Of a stretch of DNA of 64,000 nucleotides, positions 54,871 through 63,843 are shown piece after piece (the first letter of the stretch is position 1; every line of letters begins with the position of its first letter). The position numbers and the translations under genes are program-made. The DNA lies in assembly GCF_026626705.1 (NCBI RefSeq), contig NZ_JAPNKC010000001.1, positions 5,908,001 to 5,972,000 of the forward strand. Direction: 5' to 3'. The notes below the pieces were generated by a model. The model was not told where the DNA came from and searched no databases. It saw only the letters and a list, made by a program, of their open reading frames with translations. This stretch comes from Pyxidicoccus sp. MSG2 (GTDB lineage: Bacteria > Myxococcota > Myxococcia > Myxococcales > Myxococcaceae).

Positions 54871-56433
54871 ATGACTTGGGAGTTCCGTCGTTGGAGCCGG
54901 TTGCTCGCGGTGCTGCTGACGGGGTGGGTGATGCCCACGGTGGCGTCGGCGCAACTGCCGTACCCCACGCGCAGCGCGTACCGCATCAAGAGCGTGCAGC
55001 CCGACTTCTGGCCCAGCTACGACGAAATCGCGGGCAACAACACGGGCGGCGTGGCGATGAACCTGGTGTGGGCCAACTGGGAGCCGTCGGTGCAGGCGCC
55101 GCCGTGCGCGGCGGGGCGGGTGGAGTACAGCGGGCGCTGCTACGTGCTGGATGCGGGGGTGGACGCAGCCATTCGCGAGTGGACGGCGCGCGGCCTGGTG
55201 GTGACGGCGATTGTGTACGGCGTGCCCGCCTGGGCGCGCGCGGGGCGGGTGTGCACGCCCGCGGCGCCGGGCTTCGAAATCTTCTGCGCGCCCAACAACG
55301 CGGCGGACTACGGGCGCTTCGCCGGCATGCTGTCGTGGCTCTACAACGGGCAGAACGGGCATGGCCGCATCGCGGACTTCGTCATCCACAACGAGGTCAA
55401 CTCCAACGACTGGTTCGACATCGGCTGCGGGCAGGGCGCGGGGGCGTGCAACGTCACGTCGTGGCTGGACACGTACGCGGCCAACTACAACGCGGCCTAT
55501 GACCAGGTGGTGTCGTGGCAGCCCGCGGCGAAGGTGCTCATCTCGCTGACGCACCACTTCGGCACGGAGTTCGACCAGCCCTCGGCGTCGAGCCCGCTGC
55601 TGTCCGGTATCACCGTCCTCAGTGGCATCGCAGCGCGGGCGGGCTCGCGCTCGTGGCGCGTGGCGTACCACCCGTATGCGCCGGACCTCCTGCGGCCGCA
55701 GTTCTCCGCGGACGACTACCCGCGCGTGACGTACGGCAACCTGGGCGTGCTGGCGGGCTGGCTGCGCAAGACGTATCCGGGCCGGCCGCACGCGTGGGAA
55801 ATCCAGCTCACGGAGAGCGGCATCCACTCGGGCAGCCCGCAGTCCTCCGAGGCCGCGCAGCAGGCCGCCGTCTGCGACACGTTCCGCAACGTGCTCGGGA
55901 CGCCGGGCATCGAGAACTACGTCTATCACCGCATGCAGGACAACGCGGCGGAGGGTGGGCTGGCGCTCGGGCTGCGCCGCACGGACGGCAGCGCGAAGCC
56001 TTCGTGGTCCACGTGGGCGCTGGCGAACCGCAACGACTTGAACCCGCCCCAGCTCTCCTGCGGCTTCGAGGACCTGCCGTACACGCGCCTGCGCCGGGCC
56101 TACCACTCCACGAAGGGTCACTGGGCCTCGTCGCGGCTGTCGCCTCCGGGTTTCGGGGTGGAGCGCTCGTGGCGGCTGCTGCGTGATGCGGCGCCGAACA
56201 CACGGCTGTTGTACGAGTGCCGCGTGGGCAACCACAACCTGCTCTCGCCGGATGTGAACTGCGAGGGCCAGTTCGCGATGGGGCCGGTGGGCTTCATCTA
56301 CACCTCGCAGGTGACGGGCACGGTGCCGCTGTACCGCTGCCGCGTGGGGCAGGGACAGGACCACTTCATCTCCGGTGCGTCCAACTGCGAGGGACAGGTG
56401 ACGGAGCAGCTCCTCGGCTACGCGGTGCCGTAG
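54871..56433 (+). CDS. secreted glycosidase-like protein with two C-terminal Cys-containing repeats
   Basis: A 520-residue protein from ATG 54871 with AGGAG upstream and signal peptide LLAVLLTGWVMPTVASA. Residues about 30-400 look like a TIM-barrel glycosidase of clan A: the acid/base motif IHNEVNSNDW and a second carboxylate in WEIQLTESGIHSG. Residues about 440-520 hold two DUF5648-like repeats with YECRVG...CEGQ and YRCRVG...CEGQ. Probably degrades an extracellular polysaccharide. The 3' end overlaps the convergent gene by 16 nt. Confidence 0.78.
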   Translation: MTWEFRRWSRLLAVLLTGWVMPTVASAQLPYPTRSAYRIKSVQPDFWPSYDEIAGNNTGGVAMNLVWANWEPSVQAPPCAAGRVEYSGRCYVLDAGVDAAIREWTARGLVVTAIVYGVPAWARAGRVCTPAAPGFEIFCAPNNAADYGRFAGMLSWLYNGQNGHGRIADFVIHNEVNSNDWFDIGCGQGAGACNVTSWLDTYAANYNAAYDQVVSWQPAAKVLISLTHHFGTEFDQPSASSPLLSGITVLSGIAARAGSRSWRVAYHPYAPDLLRPQFSADDYPRVTYGNLGVLAGWLRKTYPGRPHAWEIQLTESGIHSGSPQSSEAAQQAAVCDTFRNVLGTPGIENYVYHRMQDNAAEGGLALGLRRTDGSAKPSWSTWALANRNDLNPPQLSCGFEDLPYTRLRRAYHSTKGHWASSRLSPPGFGVERSWRLLRDAAPNTRLLYECRVGNHNLLSPDVNCEGQFAMGPVGFIYTSQVTGTVPLYRCRVGQGQDHFISGASNCEGQVTEQLLGYAVP

Positions 56434-57242
56434 CGCTGGAAGTCGGTGGGGCAGTGGGCGCAGAAGACGCTCACTTCCCTCGAGTGGCCCCGCACGAGCT
56501 CCCGGAGGCGCGCCTGGTTCGCCACGCGCGCCTTGTTGTCCGTCGAGCGCAGCCACTGGAAGAGGGCCACGCCGGGCGGACTGCGCGGGGACACGGGGTG
56601 GATTTCACGGTGGCTGAAGTACGCGTCTCCCGCGTGGAGCAGCCAGCCGCTCGGCGTCTTCACCGCGATGCCGCAGTGGCCCTCCGAGTGGCCCACGAGC
56701 GGGACGATGAGCACCTCGTCGGAGAGACCGGGAATGGGGCGCACGGCCTCGAAGCCGAACCAGCGCTCGCCGTCCACCGCGTGCACGTTCCACCGGGGCC
56801 CGTGGGCCCACTGCTGGGGCCGGTAGCCGAACTTCTTGCTGCGGTCGACGGGCTTCATCGCGGCGGCGTGCTCGTCGCGGAAGACGTGCACCTCGGCGGT
56901 GGGGAAGTCCGACAGGCCGCCCGCGTGGTCCAGGTCCAGGTGCGTGGGGAGGATGTGGCGGACGTCCTCGCGCTTGAAGCCGAGCTGCTCGACGCGGGCG
57001 ACGGCGGTTTCGCTCGGGTCCAGCCGGGGCGCGTTGCGCTTCACGAAGCGTTGGCCCAGGCGCGAGGGGTCCTCGATGTCACGGATGCCCAGGCCCGTGT
57101 CGACGAGGGCGAGGCCCTGGGAGGTCTCCAGCACGAGGCAGTGGCAGACCATCCGGGCGCGAGAGAAGAAGCTGCCCTCGCCCAGCACGAGGCGGGCGCT
57201 GGCGGGGCAGAGGGTTCCGCAGTTGATGTGATGGACTCGCAT
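56418..57242 (-). CDS. metallo-beta-lactamase-fold hydrolase, AHL-lactonase-like
   Basis: A 274-residue protein from ATG 57242 (ATG 57251 is possible); the family often begins MRVHH. The metal motif is THLDLDHAGG (His101, Asp105, His106), with Asp103 where many relatives have His. Further ligands lie in VGHSEGHCG and LHAGDAYF. The group includes N-acyl-homoserine lactonases, but many members hydrolyse other lactones or esters. The neighbouring AraC gene diverges. Confidence 0.85.
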   Translation of the reverse strand: MRVHHINCGTLCPASARLVLGEGSFFSRARMVCHCLVLETSQGLALVDTGLGIRDIEDPSRLGQRFVKRNAPRLDPSETAVARVEQLGFKREDVRHILPTHLDLDHAGGLSDFPTAEVHVFRDEHAAAMKPVDRSKKFGYRPQQWAHGPRWNVHAVDGERWFGFEAVRPIPGLSDEVLIVPLVGHSEGHCGIAVKTPSGWLLHAGDAYFSHREIHPVSPRSPPGVALFQWLRSTDNKARVANQARLRELVRGHSREVSVFCAHCPTDFQRYGTA

Positions 57243-57345
57243 GGTCCGCATCGAATAGGGGCGCTGGCCTGGGGGCGATTGGAGGAATCGGCCATTCCTC
57301 CCGGCACGGGTTGAAGGTGGTGGGGCGGTGCCCCATGCTTGGGGC

Positions 57346-58143
57346 GTGACTGTCTCGGTCCTCCCCGTTGCGCCCGCGAGCGCGCTGTCGCGCTTCGTGA
57401 AGTGCTTCCGCGTCATCTCTGGCGGAGACGACGAGGGGTCCTTCATGCGGTTGCCGGATGGCGAGGCGGACCTGGTGGTGCGCTTCACGGCTTCCTACGG
57501 TGGGGTGCACGCCATCGGCACGCGCCTGAGCGTGCTGCGCAAGCCGGTGGACGCGGTGCCGCCGCGGACGCTCGTGGTGCGCTTCAAGCCCGGGGGCGCC
57601 TACCCCTTCTTCGGCGTGCCCATGTCCGAGCTCACCAACCGCATCGTGTCCATCGACACGCTCTGGGGCGCGGACGGCACGCGCCTGCGCGAGAGGCTCG
57701 GGGACGCGGCCTCGGTGTCCGAGCGGCTGCACGTGCTGGAGGGGGCGCTCACGGAGCGCGTCCAGCGCGGAGACGTGTTCGAGCCCGCCGGGGCCTACGT
57801 CGTGCGGCGCGCCGTGCGGCTCATCACCGGGTCCACCGAGCTGCCACGCGTCGAGGGACTGGCGCGCGAACTGGGCATCAGCCCGCGGCACCTGCGGCGC
57901 GCCTTCGAGGACGTGGTGGGCGTGGGCCCGAAGGAGTTCGCGCGTGTCGTGCGGTTCCAGCGCGCGGTGCGCGCCTCACAGCGCGCCGCCACGCCGGACT
58001 GGGGCGCCATCGCCGCGGCGACGGGCTACTACGACCAGTCCCACCTCATCACCGAGTTCAAGGCCCTGACGGGCGTCACGCCTCGCGTGCTCCTGCGCCC
58101 GCTCAGCGCGTCTCCTGCTGGAACGTCTTCACCAGCGCGTTGA
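57346..58143 (+). CDS. AraC-family transcriptional regulator
   Basis: A 265-residue protein from GTG 57346 (GTG 57328 possible). The N-terminal half is the DUF6597-like ligand-binding beta-domain (VVRFTASYGGVHAIGTR, VVRFKPGGAYPFFGVP). The C-terminal double helix-turn-helix is LARELGISPRHLRRAFEDVVG, plus TGYYDQSHLITEFKALTG. It likely controls the divergent metallo-beta-lactamase-fold gene. The end overlaps the convergent lipoprotein gene by 41 nt. Confidence 0.88.
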   Translation: MTVSVLPVAPASALSRFVKCFRVISGGDDEGSFMRLPDGEADLVVRFTASYGGVHAIGTRLSVLRKPVDAVPPRTLVVRFKPGGAYPFFGVPMSELTNRIVSIDTLWGADGTRLRERLGDAASVSERLHVLEGALTERVQRGDVFEPAGAYVVRRAVRLITGSTELPRVEGLARELGISPRHLRRAFEDVVGVGPKEFARVVRFQRAVRASQRAATPDWGAIAAATGYYDQSHLITEFKALTGVTPRVLLRPLSASPAGTSSPAR

Positions 58144-58474
58144 TGCGCCGCCCGGTGGGGTCTTCCTTCCGGGGGTCGGCGATGACGAGCACCAGCTTGC
58201 CGGAGACCACCGTGGAACCCACGGTGTTGCCGACGAGATTCCAGCCGGCCTCCTCGGCCTGTTTTGCCTTCTCGGCGTTGTCGAAGACGCACACCGTGGT
58301 GTCCAGGCCGCTCACCTTGCCAGCCTGGCACTTGCCACCGGGCAGCTTCTCGCCGGCATCGGTGAACGCGGAGGGCGACTCTCCGGCCGCCTTCCACGCC
58401 TCCACCACATCATCCGCGCCGCTGGAGCAGCCCGTCACCAGCAGGGCCATCAGCGGGAATGCCACGCGCCGCAT
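58103..58474 (-). CDS. small lipoprotein
   Basis: A 123-residue protein with signal peptide FPLMALLVTGC (lipobox). The mature part has a single CQAGKVSGLDTTVC pair and VLVIADP; no enzyme motif. It sits 2 bp behind the histidine-rich secreted protein and is likely cotranscribed. Function unknown. Confidence 0.78.
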   Translation of the reverse strand: MRRVAFPLMALLVTGCSSGADDVVEAWKAAGESPSAFTDAGEKLPGGKCQAGKVSGLDTTVCVFDNAEKAKQAEEAGWNLVGNTVGSTVVSGKLVLVIADPRKEDPTGRRINALVKTFQQETR

Positions 58475-58476
58475 GC

Positions 58477-59223
58477 TCAGTGCCGTCCCTTGTGCTTCTT
58501 GTGCTTGTGCTTGTGGTGGCCGTGACCGTGGTCGTGGTGGTCGCAGTCATCGTCGTCGTGGTCGTGGTCGTGGTCGTCGCGCTCCTCGCGGATGATGACC
58601 ACCTCTCGCTGGGGCGGCGGAGGCGGAGTGCCCACGCGCACCTCGACGCCAGGCACCGGGAGGTTGAGGCTCACCTGGAAGATGGGGCCGTGGTACTCGG
58701 GCGGCGGGGCGATGCGCACCACCGGGCGCGGGGCGCTCCATGGGCGGTAGACCGCGTTGACGCGCACGAGCTTGGGGTTCTCCCGCTTGTACTCCTCGGG
58801 GTACTCACCCGCGTAGTAGGAGACGTCTTCCTTCTCCACGAACTCGTGGCGCGGCGGGGGCTCGTAGGCGTGGTAGTGCGGCCCGTCGTGGTAGCAGTAC
58901 TCCACGTCGTCTTCGTCCACGTCGATGTGGATGAGGACGTTGATGATGACCGGGTGGTGCCCGTAGTAGGCGTGCCGAGGGCCCTCGTAGCCGAAGGGCG
59001 TCGGGTCCCCGATGAAGACGTAGACGTTGTCGTGCGTGCGGTAGAGCACGTCCGCGTGCAGCGGCGCGGCGGTGTGCACGTGTGTGATTTCAATGTGGCA
59101 CAGCCCATCCGCGGGCTGACCGGTGCGCGGATGCAGGCCCGCGTACTTCCACTGCTTCGCCTCGGCCACGCCGGCGGTGAGCAGGAGCACCGCGGACAGG
59201 GCGGCCAGATTCAGTCGTGACAT
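58477..59223 (-). CDS. secreted protein with a histidine/aspartate-rich tail
   Basis: A 248-residue protein from ATG 59223 with signal peptide LAALSAVLLLTAGVAEA. The body has a CHIEITHVHT segment and a proline-rich stretch. The last 35 residues are nearly all His, Asp and Lys (DHDHDHDDDDCDHHDHG and onward), which suggests metal chelation (zinc, nickel or copper) in the periplasm. The AT-poor repeats make the coding strand plausible only in this frame. Role is inferred. Confidence 0.78.
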   Translation of the reverse strand: MSRLNLAALSAVLLLTAGVAEAKQWKYAGLHPRTGQPADGLCHIEITHVHTAAPLHADVLYRTHDNVYVFIGDPTPFGYEGPRHAYYGHHPVIINVLIHIDVDEDDVEYCYHDGPHYHAYEPPPRHEFVEKEDVSYYAGEYPEEYKRENPKLVRVNAVYRPWSAPRPVVRIAPPPEYHGPIFQVSLNLPVPGVEVRVGTPPPPPQREVVIIREERDDHDHDHDDDDCDHHDHGHGHHKHKHKKHKGRH

Positions 59224-59397
59224 GGTGGGGGTTCTTCCTCGGGGGACGGACGCCATGCCAGACCCCGGGAGTGTGGGGTCGATCACACCCGGGCGCGTGG
59301 CTTCCACTCAGGGTGGTTGCTCGCCTGCTCTGGGGGCGTTGCGCTCACCGTCAGCGCGAAACATTCCACCTCCTCGCGCTTGTTATCGTGCGCGCCC

Positions 59398-61020
59398 ATG
59401 AGTGAGCCCACGGCCGTTTCGGATCCACGCATCGGCTCGGTGCTGCAGGAGCGCTACCGCATCATCGAGCGGCTCGCCGCGGGCGGCATGGGCATCGTCT
59501 ACCGGGGCGAGCGGCTGGAGGTGGGCAAGCCGGTCGCCATCAAGTTCCTCCATGCCTGGGCGGCGCGGGACGAGGACTTCCGCAAGCGGTTCCAGGTGGA
59601 GGCGCGCGCCATGAGCCGCCTCACCCATCCCTGCTGCGTGTCGGTCATCGACTTCGGCGTGGACCAGGACTCGCCGTACATGGTGATGGACTTCGTCACG
59701 GGAGAGACGCTGCGAGGCCTGTTGCGCGAGGGCCCGCTGCCCCTGGCCCGGGCGCTGGCCACGCTGCGGCAGGTGCTCGCCGGGCTGGCCCATGCCCACG
59801 GGCAGGGCATCATCCACCGCGACATCAAGCCCGAGAACATCCTCGTCACCCACGCCGTCGGGCTCGGGGAGCAGGTGCGCATCCTCGACTTCGGACTGGC
59901 CAAGCTCCGGGACGAGGTCACGGGCCTCACCGCGGGGATGATGCTCGGGACACCGGCGTACATGGCCCCGGAGCAGATTCACGGCGAGCCGGTGGGGCCT
60001 CCGACGGACCTGTATGCTGCCGGCGTGCTGCTCTTCGAGCTGCTCACCGGTAAGAAGCCCTTCAGCGCGCCGGGCACCGCGGAGCTGCTGCGCATGCACC
60101 GTGAGATGCCGCCCCCGCTGCTGCGCGAGGCGGCCCCCGAAGCCGGCTTCTCGGCCGAGCTGGAGGCGACGGTGGCGAAGGCGCTGGCGAAGGCCCCGGC
60201 GGAGCGCTTCCAGTCCGCGGCCGAGTTCCTGGCCACGCTCGAGCCGGCGCGGCCGGAGCCCTTCCTCGCGGCGCCTTCGGCCCACGACGCGCCCCAGGCT
60301 CCGAGTCCCGCGTCTTCCACGCCGGCACGTCCGGTGGAAGAGGCGCTCGAGACCGAGAGTGAGCGGAGTGACTCCACGGTGCGCGTGCCCGCCGCGCGGC
60401 CCGGGGCCTCCGGGGCGACGGTCCGCTCCGGCCTCGTCGCGTCCGCGCTCCCCAGTGTGCGCTCACGCGCCGTGGTGGGGGGCGCGGCGGGGCTCGTTCT
60501 GCTCGGGGCGGGCCTCGTCTGGTGGACGGTCTCCTCGACGGCGCGTCCGTCTCCCTCGGCCTCGAAGGAGGGGGCGCGCTCTCGGACGGGCGCCACGCCT
60601 GCTGGCGTCCGGCGGCCCGTTCCGGAGCAGCTTCCGGGCATCGAGGAGGTCCATGGGCTGATTGAGGCCCAGCGTCGGGATGCGGCCCTGGCGGCACTGA
60701 AGAAGCTGGCCGTGAAGTACCCGGCGAGCGCCTACGTCCGCTACCTGGAGGGGAACGTCGACTTCGACAACCTCCGCTGGGTGGACGGCGTGGCGGCGTA
60801 CCGGGCGGCGCTGCGCAACGACGCCGCGTACCGGAACGACCCCACCCTCATCCAGAACGCCATCCGCTGCCTCGTCAGCGACCGGTTCCACGGCCTCTGC
60901 GAGGACTTCATCCGCAAGGACCTGGGCGAGGCCGCCGTGCCGTACCTGGAGGAGGCCGCGCGCTCGGATGCCATGGCCAACGTGCGGACCCGGGCCGCGG
61001 GGCTGCTCCGCCAGCCCTAG
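59398..61020 (+). CDS. membrane Ser/Thr protein kinase with TPR-like C-terminus
   Basis: A 540-residue protein from ATG 59398. Kinase domain about 20-285: LAAGGMGIVYRG, VAIKFL lysine, the canonical IIHRDIKPENIL, ILDFGLAKL and the GTPAYMAPEQ activation segment. A Pro/Ser-rich linker leads to a membrane helix (VVGGAAGLVLLGAGLVWWTV), then about 120 residues with tetratricopeptide-like helices. Typical Hanks-type kinase of myxobacteria; the target is unknown. Confidence 0.92.
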   Translation: MSEPTAVSDPRIGSVLQERYRIIERLAAGGMGIVYRGERLEVGKPVAIKFLHAWAARDEDFRKRFQVEARAMSRLTHPCCVSVIDFGVDQDSPYMVMDFVTGETLRGLLREGPLPLARALATLRQVLAGLAHAHGQGIIHRDIKPENILVTHAVGLGEQVRILDFGLAKLRDEVTGLTAGMMLGTPAYMAPEQIHGEPVGPPTDLYAAGVLLFELLTGKKPFSAPGTAELLRMHREMPPPLLREAAPEAGFSAELEATVAKALAKAPAERFQSAAEFLATLEPARPEPFLAAPSAHDAPQAPSPASSTPARPVEEALETESERSDSTVRVPAARPGASGATVRSGLVASALPSVRSRAVVGGAAGLVLLGAGLVWWTVSSTARPSPSASKEGARSRTGATPAGVRRPVPEQLPGIEEVHGLIEAQRRDAALAALKKLAVKYPASAYVRYLEGNVDFDNLRWVDGVAAYRAALRNDAAYRNDPTLIQNAIRCLVSDRFHGLCEDFIRKDLGEAAVPYLEEAARSDAMANVRTRAAGLLRQP

Positions 61021-61031
61021 CCCCTGTCCTG

Positions 61032-62291
61032 TCACAAGACGGGCTGTCGCCAGGAGCGTGAGAGGTGAGCAGGGCCTTCCTGGTGGAAGCGCCGTATCAG
61101 TTCGTCCCGGCCGGGCTTGCCGTGCTCGAGCAGGTACGCCAGCTCCGGGGGCATCAGTGCCTTGACGGTGACGAGTCGCACTTGACCAGAGGGGACGGTG
61201 AGATGCCCGGGCAACGTGGCTGCGTCCATCCCCAGCAATACGCCCACACGTCCGTCCTTCGTGAGGAGGGGCTCGGGCATTCCCTTTCCGGCGACCTCCA
61301 TGGACATGAAGCCGCCCTTCACCTGCTCGCGCACCCGCTCGTGCGTGGCCACCTCGGCGGCTACTCGCTCCAGCAGGTAGAGCGGCCAGCTCTTCTCCAC
61401 GTTTCCGAGAGGTTCGTTCGTCTCCAGGGCGAGCTCCACGCCGAAGCCCACGGAGGGTTCGGGGCGCAGGTAGAAGGGGTCCGAGAGTCCGTCGGATACC
61501 AGCAGCGTGTGCTCGTCCGGGCGGTGGATGACCCGCCAGGACTCCCGCTTGCTGGGCCAGTCACCGCCAACGACGATGGGGACGAAGGTCTCTTCTTCCA
61601 TCTTCCCGAGAGCGGACCACGCTTCTGCACGCGCGGCGTGGGTCTGCTCCCACAATTCGCGGAACCTCCGGGTGCGTTCACGTTCCTCGGGACTGATGGC
61701 GCTCGGGCCGGTGACTTCCTTGAACCGTGTGCCGGTGATGCCCTCACGCTCCATGGCCTCCTTGATGTCCTCGGAGACGATGAGTGTGACCAGCCACCCC
61801 CAGGGGCGGAAGATGTTGGCGTCGCCCACCTTCGCCGGGTCGATGCGCATGCCGTACACAGCCCGATACGTTCCGACCTTTTCTGGACGCCCGTCTTCCG
61901 GAAGCCAGTAATGAACTTCTTCGGAAGCATTGTCATCAATGCACCGCACGACCTGGGTCGCATTGAGGACGAAGTGCTCATCGCGCTGGCCATCCACTTC
62001 CACTGGGATGAGTTGCACGTCATTGGGAGCCAGACGGGTCAGGATGGATGCCACCCTGGCGCTGACCACGGGGATGCTGAAGGATGCATGCGAGTAGTCG
62101 AGAGGCGTGCCGGGGCCTCTGACGGGGATCCGAACACGGCCGTCCGCTCGTGCCCATTCGCCCACCCGGAATTGCCATGGGTTGTCGAGCTTTCGCCCTT
62201 CACGGTCGAGGGGATGGCCCAGATCCCACCGACCACGAAAGTTCATGTCATCAGACAAGTCGAAGTAACGCCTGGTCGCGGAGAAGGTCAT
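61032..62291 (-). CDS. double immunity protein: Imm11 plus suppressor-of-fused-like domain
   Basis: A 419-residue protein. Residues 1-190 match the Imm11 gene at 8707-9270 (DDMNFRGRWDLGHP, LAPNDVQLIPVEVDGQ, LIVSEDIKEAMEREGITGT). A linker with RFRELWEQTHAARAEAW follows. Residues about 225-419 have a SUFU-like pattern (LLVSDGLSDPFYLRPEPSVG, then FGVELALET) and end in a charged tail. Both domain types occur as immunity proteins in polymorphic-toxin loci. It lies 7 bp behind the toxin gene, so it probably protects against that AHH nuclease and perhaps a second toxin. The SUFU-like assignment is tentative. Confidence 0.78.
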   Translation of the reverse strand: MTFSATRRYFDLSDDMNFRGRWDLGHPLDREGRKLDNPWQFRVGEWARADGRVRIPVRGPGTPLDYSHASFSIPVVSARVASILTRLAPNDVQLIPVEVDGQRDEHFVLNATQVVRCIDDNASEEVHYWLPEDGRPEKVGTYRAVYGMRIDPAKVGDANIFRPWGWLVTLIVSEDIKEAMEREGITGTRFKEVTGPSAISPEERERTRRFRELWEQTHAARAEAWSALGKMEEETFVPIVVGGDWPSKRESWRVIHRPDEHTLLVSDGLSDPFYLRPEPSVGFGVELALETNEPLGNVEKSWPLYLLERVAAEVATHERVREQVKGGFMSMEVAGKGMPEPLLTKDGRVGVLLGMDAATLPGHLTVPSGQVRLVTVKALMPPELAYLLEHGKPGRDELIRRFHQEGPAHLSRSWRQPVL

Positions 62292-62298
62292 GGTGACA

Positions 62299-63639
62299 TC
62301 AGCTCTTGGTGACCAGCTTGTTGAGCTTGCTGCTCGGCATGGAGATCTCCCTGGCCAGATCCTTCAGTTCCTGAGTGAGCGCTTCAGCGCAACGCTGAAT
62401 GCTGCGGCATCCCGTCGTCGCGTCATCCAGCCGCTTGTAGACCTCCTCATGGTACTCCTGCGGATGCGGTCCCTTGTGTCCCGGGATGCGGACCTTGTTC
62501 GCCGGGTCGTCCAGAGACATGCCCGCACGGTCGAAGATCTCCTGGAACCTGGGTGACCACGGGCCGCCCAGGTTCGTGGACTCCCACCACTTGTTGGTGG
62601 CGATGTGGTGCTCATGTCCTTCGGTGTCGACTCCTGAGGACGTCGGGCCCAGGGCCGTCGCAGCCACTGCCTCGGGGGCCAGCGCGATGGTGACGACTCC
62701 GCCCGACGAAACGGCCACCGCGCCCACCTGCCCCGAGGCCGCCAGTCGGAATCCTCCCTGCTGCGCGCCCACCAGCGCTGCCTGCGCGGAGCCGGGCAGG
62801 GTGGGAATCTTCGTCGCGAGGGTGTTCGCCGTACTCCCCAGCGCGGCCATGGCGAGCATGACGAAGGCCCGCGCGGCATTCTTCCCCATCACCTTGCCGT
62901 ACCTTTCGCCCGCGTCCCGCACTTCGTCGAAGGTGTTTGCCGTCTTCACCTCCGCCGCCAGCACCCTCCAGCCCTGGACCAGGCTCCACACCGTGTCCCA
63001 GCCCAGGTACGCGATGAGCGCCACCGTCAGCGTCGCCGCAATGCCCTTGGACAGCAGCGGCTCGGGCACCAGCCACAGCCCGAAGTAGACGACCCCGGTG
63101 GTGACGAGCATCGTCACCAGGGCCTCCCTGTCCGTCATGTCTTCCAGCGCGTCGGCTGTCTCGTCCCACACCACTTCAAGACCGAGCCGGAAGGCCAGGG
63201 TGAGCTTGCCCTCCTCATCCAGCGTGACGCCTTCCTCCAGCAGGTGCAGGCAATCACCGGACAGCTTCTTCCGCGAGCACCACCGCCCATAGGCGCTCTC
63301 CAGCTCCGAGCCCGCCTCCGACGCTTCAGGCGCGAGAAGCCGACCCCGCTGTGGCTCCTCGACGGAGACGAGCCCAAGGTGCCCGCGCACTCGCGAAGGG
63401 CGCACCCCGAACAGCCGGAGCGCCGCGTCCCTCGGTTGCGAAGAGCGGGGCGCGGTGCGCGCCAGCGTCTGCACGGCTTCCTCGAACTCGTCGCCGTCCA
63501 GTTGCACCGGCGCCGCATCGGCGCGGGGCGCGTAGACGACGGGCCGGCCCCCACCTGTATCCAGGTGGACGACGCGCGAGGTCGCGCAGCCCGTCTCCAC
63601 CACGAGCAGCAACACCACGGCACCCCAGCGAGGCATCAT
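62299..63639 (-). CDS. lipoprotein polymorphic toxin with C-terminal AHH nuclease domain
   Basis: A 446-residue paralogue of the toxin at 9281-10624. The signal peptide VVLLLVVETGC has a lipobox (Cys18). The middle repeats the same hydrophobic segment (GIAATLTVALIAYLG) and the AGERYGKVMGKNAARAF stretch. The nuclease domain has EHHIATNK (HH at 344-345) and GHKGPH (387-392). The presumed target is nucleic acid of non-immune relatives after outer-membrane exchange. Its immunity gene follows. Lipid-anchored export is seen in the sequence; delivery by TraA/B is inference. Confidence 0.85.
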   Translation of the reverse strand: MMPRWGAVVLLLVVETGCATSRVVHLDTGGGRPVVYAPRADAAPVQLDGDEFEEAVQTLARTAPRSSQPRDAALRLFGVRPSRVRGHLGLVSVEEPQRGRLLAPEASEAGSELESAYGRWCSRKKLSGDCLHLLEEGVTLDEEGKLTLAFRLGLEVVWDETADALEDMTDREALVTMLVTTGVVYFGLWLVPEPLLSKGIAATLTVALIAYLGWDTVWSLVQGWRVLAAEVKTANTFDEVRDAGERYGKVMGKNAARAFVMLAMAALGSTANTLATKIPTLPGSAQAALVGAQQGGFRLAASGQVGAVAVSSGGVVTIALAPEAVAATALGPTSSGVDTEGHEHHIATNKWWESTNLGGPWSPRFQEIFDRAGMSLDDPANKVRIPGHKGPHPQEYHEEVYKRLDDATTGCRSIQRCAEALTQELKDLAREISMPSSKLNKLVTKS

Positions 63640-63843
63640 GTTCAGCTCCAGGTCATCGCTTCGTGTCGTGCGTGCTCGGCGCTCGGTTCGTAGTGGGTAT
63701 ATGCCACCTCGGCGCGAGCCGAGGCCTACCCGAACACGGAGGTCGCGTCGGAGCGGGTGGCCGATCCGGATGCCTCATGCTTGGAGCGGCCTGCTGGAGC
63801 CCGGCCTCGCGGCACTGCCCGCTGGTGGACGCGGCTCGCATTC
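63640..63843. promoter_or_regulatory. divergent upstream region
   Basis: This 204-bp region separates the toxin cassette (minus) from the partial gene at 63844 (plus) and should contain both promoters. A short AT-richer part lies at 63691-63706 (TAGTGGGTATATGCCA). No further element was recognised. Confidence 0.35.

Noticed and set aside
59264..59293. CCCGGG...CCCGGG symmetry upstream of the second kinase gene as an operator
   Set aside because: Short GC-only palindromes like this are frequent by chance at this base composition.
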